Shown one piece after another: positions 11,733 to 23,480 of a stretch of DNA of 64,000 nt (position 1 is its first letter; the number at the start of each line of letters is the position of its first letter). The notes below the pieces were generated by a model. The model did not search any database, was not told the DNA's origin, and saw only the letters and a list, made by a program, of their open reading frames with translations. Position numbers and translations under genes: made by a program. This DNA is from Rhynochetos jubatus (Eukaryota; Chordata; Aves; Eurypygiformes; Rhynochetidae): contig CM050657.1 of the NCBI GenBank assembly GCA_027574665.1, forward strand, positions 29,077,408 through 29,141,407. Direction: 5' to 3'.

Positions 11733-14159
11733 AACAACCAGGCCTATAACAGAAAGACGAGAAGTTCATTTTGAAAGCACCAACAGTACCTAAAACTACA
11801 TTACATCCTAACGGAGGCAAGCAGTGTCATAAAACCACCGCACCCGTGAAGCCATCGCATGGGGAAACGCTACCCAGAGTTGACTTCTTAGTGAAGAGTT
11901 TCAACGTCCCCGCCATGGGAGAGGGGTTTGATGTGCATACTAGGAGGTAGTCGATGCACATAATATGCACATACTGAGCTACAGGGTCTGTCATCCCCAA
12001 ATCTAAAAGGATCAGTAGATTCAAAACGCAGCGTTGCAGGGTACAGTAACATATCCCAGCTAAACAAGTGATGTGTTGATGAAGCCTGCCTTCATACACA
12101 TATCCTTTTACTGCTCTCTTAATGATGCTGAGGTTAAGTTACACCAACAACTCAAAAGACTATGGTAAAGCAACTTTACACAAACATATTGGACTTCACA
12201 GGGGCTGCACAAGTTACATGATGGCAAAATTAAGTCTCCAGGTTCAGGGAAACAAACTTGCCCAGTAAAGAAGGACCTGAAGCTTCCTGCGCTCCACCAC
12301 TCTCCTTCGTCACATCTCACCCTCCTGCAGCCCTCCCTCACTGTATTTCACAGCACATTAGAAAAGATGTGCAACTGTATTTTATGAAAGAAATAAACTC
12401 TAGCAATACAGGAATACACTGCAGCCATCTGCCATTAAATCCTTGCCCAGAAATGGCCCCAAACTGTGGGTATTGCTAAGACCATCAAATTTCCAGATGA
12501 GTACACAGATTATCACTAGAGTCCTACCATAAACACTTGGTCAATTGTACATCCTTAGGAAGAAGCCATGCTCCCAAACAATGCCTAGCCCCAAAGCAAG
12601 GCAGCAGTGGGTGGCAAGGGGGTCCCTCTTCCTGCCCACCAGTGGTATGGGGCAGGCCCAGATGATGGCACAAACCAAGTGACTGCTTGGCAAGAGGCAA
12701 CCACATATTCAAGAAAAGCATCTGAAACAGCAGCCTCTTCCCACTCTGACCCGCAGGCAGGGGCAGGACATGGGATGGGAGCAGGCTGCACCTCACGGCA
12801 CCCCTGTCTGCTCCCCATGGCCATTCCATCTGCAGAAGACAAGCCAGAGCTTCTCCAGAACAAGGGCTGGCGGGCACAGCTCAGCTCAGGGATGCCTGGC
12901 GCTGCAGCATGGGGCCAGGCAGTGCCAGCAGCCCTGCGTCTCCCACTCCAAGGGAAAATGTACTGGGCTGGCAATCCCCATTACCCACACATGTTAAGGG
13001 AAGCAGGAAAACTTATAAACAGGGCTTATAAACAGCATGACCTCGGAAACTATGCACCCACTAGGATTTATTATCTAGAAACAATGTCTGGCATTGAGCT
13101 TCCAGGAAAATTTAGGTTTCAAAGCAAGTAGCAGTCATCTCTCAGACGGGCACACGAAACTACATGAAGACCTTGTTTTCAAAAACCACTTTAGAGTCCT
13201 CACAGGAGCACTGCTGAGGCCAGCGGCTCCGAAATCCCAGCTGCACCGCCGAGGGCTCCCAACTCTCATGTCCCAAACCAGGCACAAAGGGTACATTTGG
13301 AAATAATTTAATAATTTAAAGAAAGATTTCAGAAGATTTTCAGTATCGTTTCAATCAGCACCGCTGCCACAAACATTGAGCCAAAAAAATCAGAGCGTAC
13401 TGCTTATAACCATCGATAAGCTCTGCTGTAAACAAAGCAATGAAAACCATACCCAGAAGGTTCGGGCTGGAGCCCTGGCCTCCCCAACGAGGAGAACAAC
13501 CCTTAAATACCTGAAGCAGCCCCTCGTCACTGCTCCAGCAGAGGAGACGGGAAGCACTTGCATGTTCGGTACCCGCATTTTACTGAACACAAACCTGGAA
13601 CGCCACCACAGAAATTAGAGGGGAACAAGTCTTCAAAAAAGACACAGTCCCAGATCATCTCTTTTACATTACACATGAATAATGCCTGTATTACCTGCAG
13701 TCACAATCTTCTGGATTACCACACCAGAGACTCACTGATCCCTGTGGTATATTCCTGCAACATCCCGGCTGTGACGTTTCCCGTGTAACTGACTGTTGAC
13801 TAACTTGGGAGAAAACAGACATAACTGTGACGTTGCTATAGGTGAAGAACCACATAAGGCAAAAGGATGGGAACAGCAGAAGAAAAAGTAGACTTCACTG
13901 TATTATATTTTCAAGGAAATTCCAGAGACCTGGATATTTATATTTCTCTAGCTTATCCCTCTAATTCATTGAATTCAATTTGACATATCTTCTAGAAACA
14001 GCAAGGCTTCTTCATTAAGCAGAAGGGTAACAGGAAAAGCTTCCATCAGGGAGAATTAGAGAACAGAGTAACCAAAAAAAGAAAATCAAACCAAAATACA
14101 AGTGATCGCAGCTTATTCCAGCAAAGCCAGAAAACAGTCCCCCGAAGCAGGGTGCGTTT

Positions 14160-14204
14160 CAGCAGCAAGTGGCCTCAGCAGCAAGTGGCCTCAGCAGCAA
14201 GTGG
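14160..14204. repeat. Tandem repeat, 16-bp unit, 2.8 copies
   Basis: The unit CAGCAGCAAGTGGCCT occurs twice exactly (14160-14175, 14176-14191) and then for 13 more bases. Confidence 0.92.
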
Positions 14205-17200
14205 GGAGATGTCCAGCTCATCCCCCAGCTCACCACAGTTTTGTAACCCAGCTGCTGATGGGTTCGTCCCTATTGCGTATGCGTGAGCTCTGCTGCTGAC
14301 CTCACGACTGGAATTGTACTGGAATTAGTCAACGCCAAAAATTTCAGCACAAACTGTGAGACTTGACGGGACTGAGCACATTTAGAACAAAAGTAGCTTT
14401 TACATGAACAACCACAGACCAGGAAAACGCAGCCTTGTTAGACACTGCGTGAGACTGGGCAAGGAGACCCACAAGCCATAGATGATGGTGCCAGAACATG
14501 AAAAGTCTCCACACCACAATGCTTGCTCCCGTTTAAGTTAAACATACACAGCTCCCCTTAGCAGTGAGGGCAGGACTGACCCACACAAACAGGCAGTCAC
14601 TTCCAAAGTCAGTTCATACTTTCCCTTACAGAATCAGACCAAAACAAATATTCTGAAAGATGAAAATATTTTCACTGCTGTTTTACTTAGGATGGAGTTG
14701 CACTTACTTCACCACAGCTGGGTATTAATGCAAGATGCATCTGGGTTAAAATTACACCACATACAACTCACACATGAAAACATTAGGGAAGCTGTTCCAG
14801 CTCCACGCCTTCCGCACCCATCCATCAGCTTGACGGACAACCGATAGAAGACAGTGCTGGACCTGTCATTACACATCCCCCAAATGTCCAGCAGTAGTGA
14901 CTTGGTATAACCCATAATCACAGAACACATGAATAGAGACCACAGCTACTCTACTCAGTGACCAAACCCCCACCTGCTTACAACCAAAAGCCCATGCTCA
15001 GCTCCCTCCCAACACACATTTGCCAACCAGGGACAAGCAGAGGGTCCTCCTTCAACCCCCTGAGGACACGAAGATTCATTTCACAGCAGCTGGGTGCCAG
15101 GAGAGTGGAAGCATGGGACAAAGAGAGCAACGTGGGACACCTAAAACTGAATTAAGATGTTGAGTGGAAGAAAGAAGGGGGAAGACCCCAAAAAGTATTT
15201 ATTGACTTGCACAAACTCTCCTTGGGAGGGCTGGGCAGCATTGCTAGCAGCTCTGGCCAGGCTGGTGATGCACAACATACAGTTCTTGGGAATGGGAGAT
15301 CAGGCTACTTGAAGTGACCAGGTTTCAGAGTTCTTCTGGAGAAAATGAATTCAAAGGGGTTGGGGGGTATTAGTCAGTCCATTGCCCATGCAACCCTGGC
15401 TCGTGTGTGTATGGATTAGGATTCAGCTCCCAATTACATGATCACATCTTAGTTACTCCCAGCATCCTTCCAGTCTTGTATCCATTTTATCTACTGTTCA
15501 CTATCTTGCTATATGAAATGTTGTGTGAACACAGAATTATTATGGGTTTCTTGTGGCTTTCACAAAGCTTTCCCCTTTTCCCCATTTTAGGAGCTGGTAC
15601 AAGTCCAAAGCACCATTTAATTCTGTAACTTTGGATCCCTCTGGCTTGTTTTTTTAGAGCATCTATAGCCTTTCATACACTTCGCCAGCAACTCCTGTTG
15701 CTGAGAAGCGCAATTACAGGCGCTTAGGATTTGGGTGGGCTCAGGATGCCTGGAGACTCCAGCTAGAGCCAAGCAACAGTAGGTTGCGCAGACTCAGCGG
15801 CCACTACTGAGAACTTTGGTGCTTGCCGCTCACCTCCGTTGACAGGGAGGAGCCCGGGCTCTCCTCACTACAGGCCTGTGTTGTGCTGCAACAGGCAAGT
15901 GAGAGGCCCAGCAAGCATCCCCCTTCCAGGCAGTCCTGGCTCCCTGCAGCACATGGCCCTTCCCACCCGCTGCCTAAGGCAAGATCCCTACCAGGGTACG
16001 GGATACACGAGCACGGATATGCTTACAACCTTACGCTGCAAAACACAAGCACTCGGTTCTTTGCAGCCTTGCCTGCTCAGTGTTTGTGGTATTAGTATCT
16101 TGTTATTTTTAACGACCCCTAATTCCACAAAGGGGACACGGAGCCAGTCCATACGATCCTGACCCCACAACCCAGCATGCCACTATTAACCTCAGCTTTC
16201 CCTTCTCCTTCCCTCAGCTTCTCCTTGGCCCCCAACTTTTGGGTGCAGCCTCACCTCAGCTCCTTCCCCTGGAGCAACATCCCCTGAGGGGACACAGGTG
16301 ACTATGGTGCTCCCCCCTCCACAACCCGCCCAGGATCACCAACTCCTTAGCACAGGTGACCTGCCGCTCCTGCTCAGTTCAGAGAGTTTCTCGCTAACGC
16401 GGGGAAACAAATAAATAAAGATGCGCTCACGTCGTTTTCAGCCTGGAATCCATAAATTATGGATGTGGCACACATCGGTCCTACCCGCTAAAAACCAAGT
16501 TTCTCGTAAAGTATGTTTTTTTAATTATTCCTGTTGCTGGCTGGTGTGGATACAGCATCCCTTCAGCGAGGGAAGCGCGGCGTGGCTTCGCTATCCACGC
16601 AAACCAAACCGCTTAATTTTCTGCTTGACGCTATCAAAGCAAATCCTCAACCTGAAGTGCAAAAGCAGCAATAACCTTCTCTTGCCGTCAGCCAAGGCCA
16701 TCGATTCTTACTTAAACTGTCCACTTCTCTCTCACTAGACACTTGCTCTGGAAAACTATCTCGACTCGACGCAGTGGAACTACGAAGTGGCTTTATTTCA
16801 TCCTGCTCTGTGCCTGGCTCAGATTTCTCCCCGAGCATGAAATACGCGCAGCAGCGCACAGTAAACAGAGAGCGCGGGGCTGGCAGGGCCCGACCCCCGC
16901 AGGAGGGTGCGGGACACCCCCAAAGGCGGCGCGGGGGGTCCCAAGTTCCCAGGAGCCACCCGGACCTGTCGAGTCGGGGGTGGCGAACGCCTCCCGCGGG
17001 ATTTTGTGTCCCCCGCGCCCCGCTGCGCGGGTTCCGCGCGATCGCGGCGGGGGAGCCCGTCCCGCACGGCCGATGCAGGCGGCGGCCGGGCCGGCGGAGC
17101 TCCCCCTCACCTGAGGGGGGAGAGGGGAGAAGCCCCCAGACGGCGCTTCCCCCACCAAAACCCCACCGAGACGCGCCGCACTCCTGGGGCCGGGGTGGCC

Positions 17201-17489
17201 GCGCCGCCTCCGCCCGCCGGCACCGAAGCCCCGCCAGGAGCGCCGGGCAGCGACAGTCGGGACCGGGACGCCGAAGGGGCAGCGCCTCCCCACCCCCCCC
17301 ACCCCTCACCCCGCACCGCGTGTCCGTGTCCCGTTCATCCCCCCGCAAACCCGTCCTCGGCGGCGGCAGGGGGACAAGTTGCAACAAACTCCCGATACCG
17401 GGGAGTGATGCTCCGCCGCCGCCGCCCTCCCCGGGCAGCTCCGCGGGTTCGGCTCCCCGGGGCCGGGCCGGACCCCCGCCCGCGCCTAC

Positions 17490-17519
17490 CTGCAGCCGCT
17501 CCGTGGCCGGCTGCCACAT
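17490..17519 (-). CDS. PID1: PID1 first coding exon (ten codons, partial gene)
   Basis: On the minus strand an ATG in a good Kozak context (GGCACCATG) opens MWQPATERLQ and is followed immediately by the splice donor CAG|GTAGGC. Those ten residues are exactly the start of the shorter human PID1 isoform, where the next exon begins HFQTML, as I recall. PID1 is a cytoplasmic adaptor with a phosphotyrosine-interaction (PTB) domain; it binds LRP1 and affects insulin signalling and adipocyte biology. The PTB domain is encoded by later exons beyond the left edge. The exon sits in a CpG island, as expected for a promoter exon. The 5' UTR extends to higher coordinates, but its start cannot be fixed. 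Confidence 0.9.
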
Positions 17520-17604
17520 GGTGCCGCGGCGGCGGGAGGCGCTGCCGAGCGGGCGCCGAGCGCGGCTCTGCAGGAGCGCTCCCCTCCGCGCCGCGCCCCG
17601 CCCC

Positions 17605-17660
17605 GCCGCCCCGCCCACGCCCCGCCCACGCGTGTCCGCCTCGGGGCGGTGGGGGCGGGG
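17605..17660 (-). promoter_or_regulatory. PID1: Cluster of GC boxes upstream of PID1 ATG
   Basis: CCGCCC occurs at 17611-17616 and 17622-17627, with GGGCGG-type boxes on the other strand at about 17644-17649 and 17653-17660. These Sp1/KLF-type sites lie about 90-140 bases upstream of the start codon, where a core promoter is expected. The transcription start is inferred to be about 17.55-17.62 kb. Confidence 0.6.
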
Positions 17661-17713
17661 GTCACGCGCGGACCCACTCACCGGCTCAGGGACCGGCCGT
17701 CCCCGTGGCACAA

Positions 17714-17755
17714 CATCCCCCACGGCGTGGCATCCCCCACGGCGTGGCATCCACC
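17714..17755. repeat. Tandem repeat, 17-bp unit, beside PID1 promoter
   Basis: CATCCCCCACGGCGTGG occurs twice exactly (17714-17730, 17731-17747), followed by a partial third copy CATCC. It lies about 200 bases upstream of the PID1 start codon, within the CpG island. Confidence 0.92.
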
Positions 17756-19278
17756 TGCAGCCGCTTCCCGGGGTCGCGCGAGGGAAGGGGAGCAGCGCTG
17801 ACGTCCCCGCGCTCCGTCCTGGCGCCGGCATCGCTCCCTCTGGGCAGTGGTGCCAACGTCCCCACTTGCCTTCGCTGCGCCATGACATCACCAGCTCTGG
17901 CAGGACAAAGATGGGCTTTGGGATGTGCGTCCTCCTGCTGTGGGCCAGTAGAATGCCTCACGGCACGTCTCGATCGCCCTTCCCCACGAACAACTCAAAA
18001 CGCGGGTGCTACGCTCGGGGTGCGGACAGAGGAGCCGGGGCACAGTGCCGTGGCAGCTGCCCCAGTGCTGCCGCAGCTGCGCCTGCCCCCTGCTCCCAGC
18101 GCAGCTTCTGGCTGCTCCTGCCCCTGGCCCCACCGAGGCCTGAGACGTGGAGGGACAGAAATACCGCCATTTCCGCTCCCCAGCCTCGCGGGGTAGGCAA
18201 CCACATATTAAGGCACAGCACCTGCGGTTGACAGACTTGTTTCCAAATGCTGAGCTGCAAAACTTCATACCCTCCCGTCCCCAGTCCCCGCTGTACCCAC
18301 AACACCCACCCACCCAGTCCCCAGCCCTGCCAGAGTACATCCTTCCGAGCTGCGCCATGGCAGCAGCACCAGTCACAGCTCCAGCTACACATGGACATTT
18401 AAGGGAAATTGGTGTCAATGTTATTAAAATGACGTCTGAATCGCGACATTCACATCACCCTCACAAATACCTGACTGGATGTTTTTCCATCCCCTTAGCC
18501 GGATCCGCTCCTCCGCGCCTACCTGGCCGGGGGGCTATGCTGCTGCTGGCCCAGAGAGATCTGATGGTTAACAGCATCCCCACCGGGCACGGGACATCCC
18601 TTTATGCAGTAAAAGGCAGGGAAACCAAACCCGAGCCCTCTTTTGCTATCCAGGAGGTTAAAGGCAAAACCTCCGAAAGTACCTAAACGACTTTGGTGCT
18701 TGAGCCACATTTTAAGCCACGGCAGAGCCACATCCTGGCTGCCACACTGACTGGAGGGAGCCGGGCCAGGAGTGCAGTGCAGCCACTGGGCCCAGGCCGC
18801 CCGATCCAGCCCTGAGGGAATCAGTGGGGGCAGGAGGAGGGCTGTCCCATGGCTCTGCTGCACCACTCACAAGGGCATGGGCCTGAGCTGCCCCTGGCTT
18901 GTGCAGGGACATGCAGGAGTTGCCCTTCCCAGGACAGCTCAGAAGCAGCCACAGAAAAGGGAAAGTCTCTGCAGGCTCCTGACCTGCACCAAAGAACATT
19001 TTTCCAAACACAAAAGCTGCCCCCGGCCCTCCCTTCTGACTTGGGGCTGCCCAGGCAGCGCCTCACACTTGGGTGTCAGGAGGATTTTGTAAAAACCCAA
19101 AGCAGTGTGTGTCATGCTTGGCCCAAGTACTAACTGCCACACCCCCGAGCCTGCAAGCCTGGCTCCCAAACCCACTGCAGGCACACGAGCCCATGGGGCG
19201 ACAGGCCTATCATTTCAGTGTCAGTGCTTTAAATAGCAAAGCAAAGGAATATTTAAGGGCATCTTCCCAAAAAGCCAG

Positions 19279-19318
19279 GGTTCACTATGGCATCAGGTTC
19301 ACTATGGCATCAGGTTCA
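19279..19318. repeat. Tandem repeat, 17-bp unit, 2.4 copies
   Basis: GGTTCACTATGGCATCA occurs twice exactly (19279-19295, 19296-19312), then GGTTCA of a third copy. Confidence 0.92.
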
Positions 19319-22300
19319 ACCGCAAAGAAACACTGTGACTTGCAGGGCTGCATGGCCGCTGCGGCATCGCAGGGACCAACACCCTGGGACACGTTGCAGG
19401 ACGCGGGCAAGGCTGCATCTGGTCGGAGTGAGTCACATTGAACTTTTAAATGGTTTCTGAAAACCTTAGCATCCCCTTAGCAGTGATGGCCTAATTAAAG
19501 AAATGCAAGTCTTGCAGCTTCCTTTCCCGATGCATCACCATCCTGTCCAGGAAGGGAAGCACTGCACCAGCTGCTGACCAAGACACCTACCCAAGATCTC
19601 CCCTTCCCACTCACTGAGCAAACACCATGTCACTGTCACCCTCTGGTTTCTTCCAACTGATGCTGACACTCCTGCACAAGGGAGACATTTTGCTTTGCTC
19701 TTCCTCATACGAACTCTGGAGCAGTTTCATCAATCCTTCCCATACTGGTAAATCCAGCCGTCTGAACCAGCCCAGAGCAGGCACAACCCAGGCTGCCATC
19801 ACTCAAAGGAAGTTCAGACTCTACAATTAGCAAGAGACCAACCCCATGGCTGGAGGCTGCTTCCCTCCCAGTTTACACGACTTTCATACAAACTGAAACA
19901 ACGCAGGGGAAATCTGCGTTCACTGTGGAATGAGTGGCAAGCTATTAGAACAAACAAGAAGAAACAGTCACTCCATTTCTAAAAGGATGTGAAAACAGAG
20001 AAAATGAATGCTGTGGGCTTCAGGCTGAGGTTGTATGAGAGGAACGTAGGAATATGCTTATGGGTGGAGAGGAGCAGCTTGCCCGCAAATTTCTGAAATC
20101 AAACTGGTTGATTACAAAGCAATCTGTGAGCTGAGACAGCAAAGCAGTGCTGCAGGGACACAACAGCTACTGAGCCACCCTGCTTGGGTTTGTTTAGTAT
20201 CCAGGAGTACCCAAGCATCACGTGGGTTACAGACATGTCAAGAAAATCAGCCTTTCTTTTCCTCATTTGGAAATGCTGTGGGATGCTGCTGGAGGAAACT
20301 CACTTTTCAGCTGGACATGGCACTGCCAGGGTGGCCAGGACCAGAGCCAGAGCCCAGCTCAGGAAACGATCAATTAAACTCGGGTGACTTCATGTCACAG
20401 CCTCACTAAGATGAGGTCATTTTTACCTAGACTTTCTAATATTTTAATCCAAGCATCATTTTTTATTAGATCTCTAAGCTGTTCTGCATTAGGTAAGTTC
20501 TGCTCCCAGCCAATCAGAAATCTTTTGCGTTTGCTTAAATAAATAGTGTGAATTCATATTTCCAGGATGTACTATGATCCAGAATGTGCCTGTAGGAAGA
20601 TACAGATATTTTTTCTATTAATTTTCCTTTTACTGTGCCAAATTGTGGAGTTTCTTTTCTCGCAATGAGTTAATATTAAGACAGTTCTTTCCGAAGATTG
20701 AAATATATTATGCAGGTTGGTCCCACTTCTCTCAGTCTCTCCCACATCTGTGCTCACAGGACAGAAATACTAGAGCCAGGGGAGATCTCTGATTTCAGAG
20801 GGGACTAGTTGATGCAATAGGACCAATTTCACTTCTGTTCACATAGTAAAGTTGAAGCATTTCCAGTGACTCCAGGATATTTTATCTCTTGTAATGGTTC
20901 CTAGTTATTTAGTCTTGCTTTTGCACCATCTCATAACCTAATGTAAAGTTTTATAGCAGCATGGCTCTTCTGCATTTGAAAACAAAAACTCACCCTTTTT
21001 TTTTACTCTAGATATTGCCTTGTTATCTAAGATGTCTAATTGCTGATCCCAATGAATTATTGGACTTTACAAGCTCCATTTAGCTTTTCAAGCACTATTA
21101 GTTCTCATTGAAACATCACTAGAAGAGTCAATCAGTTATTTAAATTCTGCTTCCTCAAATACTGTGCAGACTTCGCAAGTCCTGTTTCCAAGATCCTCTT
21201 TTTGATTGTGCAAGTTTACAAAGTGTACACGAGTCATTAAACACATTTGTTTTCCTTAAGAATTCAGTTTACCTTGGTGTTGCTTTTGCAGAGTAAGAGT
21301 TTGCCTAACTAGCAAATGTAATGTTATATAAAGTGCTGTAATTAATAACACACTTCCAAAATCAAAATACGCTCGTTACTCTTAAACATGTTGTCAGCTC
21401 GCTCCAAGCAAATGCAGCATCCTTGCATAAAGGACACCAGATACATTGTTTGCTGATAGCTTTCTGAGAAAAATGTTTTGTGTCTAAGCAACCCAAAATG
21501 CAGTATCCAAGTAATTCGAACTGTTTTCTTTGACAACTATCCTGTTTTAACATTCATGTTAGCAATAAACACACTTTTACGTAGAACCACATCTCTTGCA
21601 GAAGGCAAAGCTAGATGGGATAGAATGATCTCAGCTTTATGTCTAACTGATATAAATATGGCAGAGTAAATACCCCGGTTGGAGATTTCCAGCTCCTATG
21701 TCACGATGTGTACTTTGGAGACCCAGTGTGGGTAAGCCGCAGTGTGTGCATTGCTTGGGGACAATGCAGCCAGGCTGGGCCTCCAGCACCATGTCTGGCC
21801 GTGGGCTGGAGGCAAGCGGTGGCTGGGGCCAGCGTCAGAGCGTTGCCACTTGGCAAATGCTGACCACAGAAACCTGGATTTCGAGGGAACTCAGTCATCT
21901 GCAGGGTTCAGGGCTATTGAGAAGCAACTTGAATTACAGTGACATCTTTAAGGAGATATACACCCTTTGATAGGCACAGCAGCACCTAAAGATATGGCTC
22001 TGTACTCCTTACCCAGGAGCTGCCTAAAGCATGGTTGCTGTTGGAGTAGCAGCAATTCAACGGCAAAGATGTTTCCTTCAAACACTGACAAAATGCAGCC
22101 CATGTATCTCCAAAGGTCCTTGATTTCCTTTCAGTATTGTGTTTTGGTAAATGAGAGGGATATTTATTTACATGCTTGATACCGTATAATCCCAGCGGTA
22201 CAAGTACTGCTGTTTAGATAGCCATTTTTATCCTGACTCTGTAGGTGTATGGGGATGACTGCGCAGACGCGGGAGTGCAGCTCCACCAAAGGTGGTTCAG

Positions 22301-23209
22301 CCGAGGCCGCTTTGCTCACAGTGCATCTGGCTCATTACCCCCCCTTGCGAGTATTTTCAAATGCCGCCGGGAGATGCTATAAACCTGAAGCAACACGGTG
22401 TTAATGATTTGTGAAATTGAGACAGCCGAAAGTAACCCAGGGAAGGGAGATAATTCAGGTTCGGATATGCCACATTCACCCACCCTTCCAGGCTAGGCTG
22501 GCCAGGTGTAATGAAGTCCTGATTTCCAATTTGTCTGAGAAGCTCTTGCTGGGGTTCCCGTAGCAACCAGCTGTCTTTAATGACCTGTGTTGGTGCCAAA
22601 AGACATTGAGTTTTTGATTACCTCTTCAGCTGTAACTACCCCACCACCTTCCCCAAGTACCAGCGTAGCTACCGGTCTTCCTCTACCAACAGTAACGTGG
22701 AGGATGATTTTGAAGGTGCTAAATTTACTATTTACTAAATAAATACGTGCAACGCACAGATAGTGACCTATTTGGCCATATTTATGTGATGACCCTTTTT
22801 TCTTCTCACCTTCTGGCCTCATCCTTAGGCCAGTAGTTGGTCTCACTTCTTCACGTTGGCCCTGTACCAGTCCTACTCACAGCAGCAGTGAAAATAAACC
22901 ACCAAAGCCACGGTAGGTCAAGTGCAGAAGGGAGGTTGCTGCAACGGTCTTGCATGGATTTAAAAGGCCACAGCAGTTCTGCGCAGGACAAAATACGTGA
23001 TAAAAAAGGGCCAAGCCAGTTTTATTCTTAGTATTCCCGTCACCTGTCAGGCAGCACCTCCATGGCAGCCAGCGGGAGCCCCCTGTGAGCAAGCGGAAGC
23101 AGGGCATCACCTCCCAGCAAATGCAAAGTCATGTTTTTGGAGCTGCCAACCCCCTCAAATCAGTATCAATCACGTCCCCTTTTTGCTAACCAGCATCAGG
23201 AAAGAATGG

Positions 23210-23480
23210 ACCTGTCGATTTTGACAGCGGCCGTGCTGCGTGGGGAGGGCTCAGGCTGGGGCCTGCGGCTGATTCAGTTCCCTGGGCGAAGGCAGCCTCC
23301 TGGCTCCGTTCCCTGCGGCCTCGTGCCAGCGCAGGAAGCACGGGGCCGGGGGAATTCAGGCTGTCCGAATCTGGGCCATGGAGCCAGTGACAAAAGAGCC
23401 TGGAGAACGCAGGAAGAGGCGGATTCAGCTCAGAGGTTGCGGAGCAGGCACCACTCCACAGCGGGCGGGCATGGGGAGAG
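23210..23480. promoter_or_regulatory. CpG-rich patch (possible orphan CpG island)
   Basis: About 270 bases have clearly more CpG and GC than the flanks (GACAGCGGCCGTGCTGCG and similar stretches). It lies about 5.7 kb upstream of PID1 exon 1 on the gene strand. It could be an alternative promoter, an enhancer or a non-coding RNA promoter, or just a GC-rich patch. There is no direct evidence for any of these. Confidence 0.4.

Larger units (their letters stand above)
1..17489 (-). other. PID1: Start of PID1 intron 1
   Basis: This sequence follows the PID1 exon-1 donor and continues past the left edge. I looked for the second coding exon (HFQTML...) and for the alternative first exon of the longer isoform and found neither among the open frames. 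The intron contains two CR1 copies, short microsatellites and a 16-bp palindrome. Open frames up to 174 codons (12607-13131, plus) have no recognisable domain. Confidence 0.8.
16850..17860 (-). promoter_or_regulatory. PID1: CpG island and promoter of PID1
   Basis: About 1 kb of dense CpG and very high GC stands out from the AT-rich surroundings. It spans the PID1 first exon and extends both ways. I see no TATA box, which fits a CpG-type promoter. The long open frames seen here on both strands are a by-product of the base composition. Confidence 0.88.

Noticed and set aside
12607-13131. Plus-strand open frame of 174 codons in PID1 intron 1
   Set aside because: No family resemblance, low-complexity composition and competing minus-strand frames over the same GC-rich bases.
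16647-17891. Minus-strand open frame of 414 codons containing MWQPATERLQ
   Set aside because: It is PID1 exon 1 reading through its own promoter upstream and intron downstream. The real coding part stops at the donor after codon 10.
16774-18231. Plus-strand open frame of 485 codons and an overlapping one of 429 codons across the CpG island
   Set aside because: The composition is Pro/Arg/Gly/Ala-rich in every frame, as expected for GC-rich DNA with few stop codons. There is no domain, and it overlaps the PID1 exon in antisense.
18147-18686. Plus-strand open frame of 179 codons beside the CpG island
   Set aside because: Pro- and His-rich without domains, next to GC-rich sequence and overlapped by other frames.
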